Positions 5,712 through 6,141 of a stretch of DNA of 6,141 nucleotides are shown here, in pieces. The number at the start of each line of letters is the position of its first letter. Within the stretch, counting starts at the first letter, position 1. The notes beneath the pieces are model-generated. The model had not been told where the DNA came from. It did no database searches and saw only the letters and a program-made list of their open reading frames with translations. The translations under genes were made by a program, and so were the position numbers. The stretch is from Bacteroidales bacterium (GTDB lineage: Bacteria; Bacteroidota; Bacteroidia; Bacteroidales; UBA7960), in contig PUPG01000155.1 of assembly GCA_003553005.1 (NCBI GenBank), positions 1-6,141 on the forward strand. The letters run 5' to 3'.

Positions 5712-6141
5712 TTACACCCTCAGGTAAAGATACAGCAGGATCATCACCATGGCCCCCAGCAGGTAGCCGGCATAGACCTCTGCCGATTTATGGGCCTTGA
5801 GTTGAAGTCGCGATGCGGCAGTCAGTCCGGACACGAGGAATGCGGCCATGATCAGCAGGTGCATGTCGGGCTGCAGCAACAGGGCTGTCACGATCAGGAA
5901 ACCGGTGAGTCCCCCAAGCGAAACCATGTGAATGCTGATTTTCCAGCGAAAGGAGATCACCAGGCTGAGCAGCACCAGCAAGGTCGCGCCCATCATGAAA
6001 AAATCGATCAGACTGGGCAATTGCAGCTGGCGCAAGAGGTAGTAGGTCATAAAGAAGGTAACCGCCGCGACCATCAGGGGAAACAGCCGTTCAGCGCGCT
6101 CGCGAAGCAGGTAGTCCCGGATGTGGCCGGTGCGTTTCAGG
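5712..6141 (-). CDS. PAP2-like integral membrane protein (phosphatase superfamily, diverged), 5' end outside window
   Basis: The frame is open from the window edge to the TAA at 5712-5714, giving 142 visible residues; an internal Met at 6074 is not likely to be the start because similarity continues upstream of it. About five hydrophobic segments are seen (roughly 22-40, 46-63, 70-90, 93-110, 123-140). SRLQLKAH (110-117) followed by KSAEVYAG (118-125) fits the PAP2 C3 motif SRxxxxxHxxxDVxxG with Glu for Asp. WKISIH (66-71) takes the place of the C2 PSGH motif and keeps the His but not the Pro or Gly. The charged stretch IRDYLLRERAERLFP (7-21) may be a degenerate C1. PAP2 proteins remove phosphate from lipid phosphates such as undecaprenyl pyrophosphate or phosphatidic acid. 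Given the altered C1 and C2, the substrate and even the activity are uncertain. It is convergent with the barrel gene and ends three bases from the repeat tract. Confidence 0.75.
   Translation of the reverse strand, partial: LKRTGHIRDYLLRERAERLFPLMVAAVTFFMTYYLLRQLQLPSLIDFFMMGATLLVLLSLVISFRWKISIHMVSLGGLTGFLIVTALLLQPDMHLLIMAAFLVSGLTAASRLQLKAHKSAEVYAGYLLGAMVMILLYLYLRV

Noticed and set aside
5306..5800. A 164-codon plus-strand frame across the C/A-rich tract
   Set aside because: It starts out of frame inside the barrel gene and its later part is Thr/Pro/Asn/Lys/Gln-rich translation of the heptamer repeats; the stop-free stretch follows from the low G and biased composition.

Overview
The window looks like chromosomal DNA of a member of the Bacteroidota with moderate to fairly high GC in its genes. 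The support is a TonB C-terminal domain with the phylum's typical VVEDQPEFPGG lead-in, a PorT-type outer-membrane barrel protein, a diverged PAP2-like membrane protein of a kind I associate with the phylum, no Shine-Dalgarno boxes before the starts, and intergenic spaces full of short-period tandem repeats. No lower rank can be assigned from the sequence.

Layout: (1) 1-375, plus strand, the 3' end of a TonB-like energy transducer, followed by a hairpin terminator (417-453). (2) 376-803, a convergent gap with a composite repeat (541-665): a 32-bp block, eight tandem heptamers and a 9-bp hairpin. (3) 804-2921, minus strand, a complete recG. (4) 2922-3271, a divergent gap with a second, diverged copy of the same composite repeat in the same orientation (3044-3149), then five tandem octamers ending just before the next start codon. 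(5) 3272-4216, plus strand, a PanE/ApbA-like Rossmann protein that seems to lack the usual catalytic Lys and Asn. (6) 4217-4554, a gap with two long imperfect inverted repeats. (7) 4555-5370, plus strand, an exported outer-membrane beta-barrel protein. (8) 5371-5711, a convergent gap largely filled by a C/A-rich tract with heptamers of the form YCAAACY. (9) 5712-6141, minus strand, the 3' part of a PAP2-like membrane protein that runs off the window.

The genes do not form an evident operon or pathway: one DNA-repair helicase, one oxidoreductase-like protein, and three envelope proteins (TonB, barrel, PAP2-like). I see no tRNA, rRNA, CRISPR array, insertion sequence or phage gene. The least ordinary part is intergenic: three families of 7- or 8-bp tandem repeats fill separate gaps, and one of them belongs to a larger element present twice, on both sides of recG, with an identical hairpin tip. 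I do not claim a new system; the paired repeat is the best lead.
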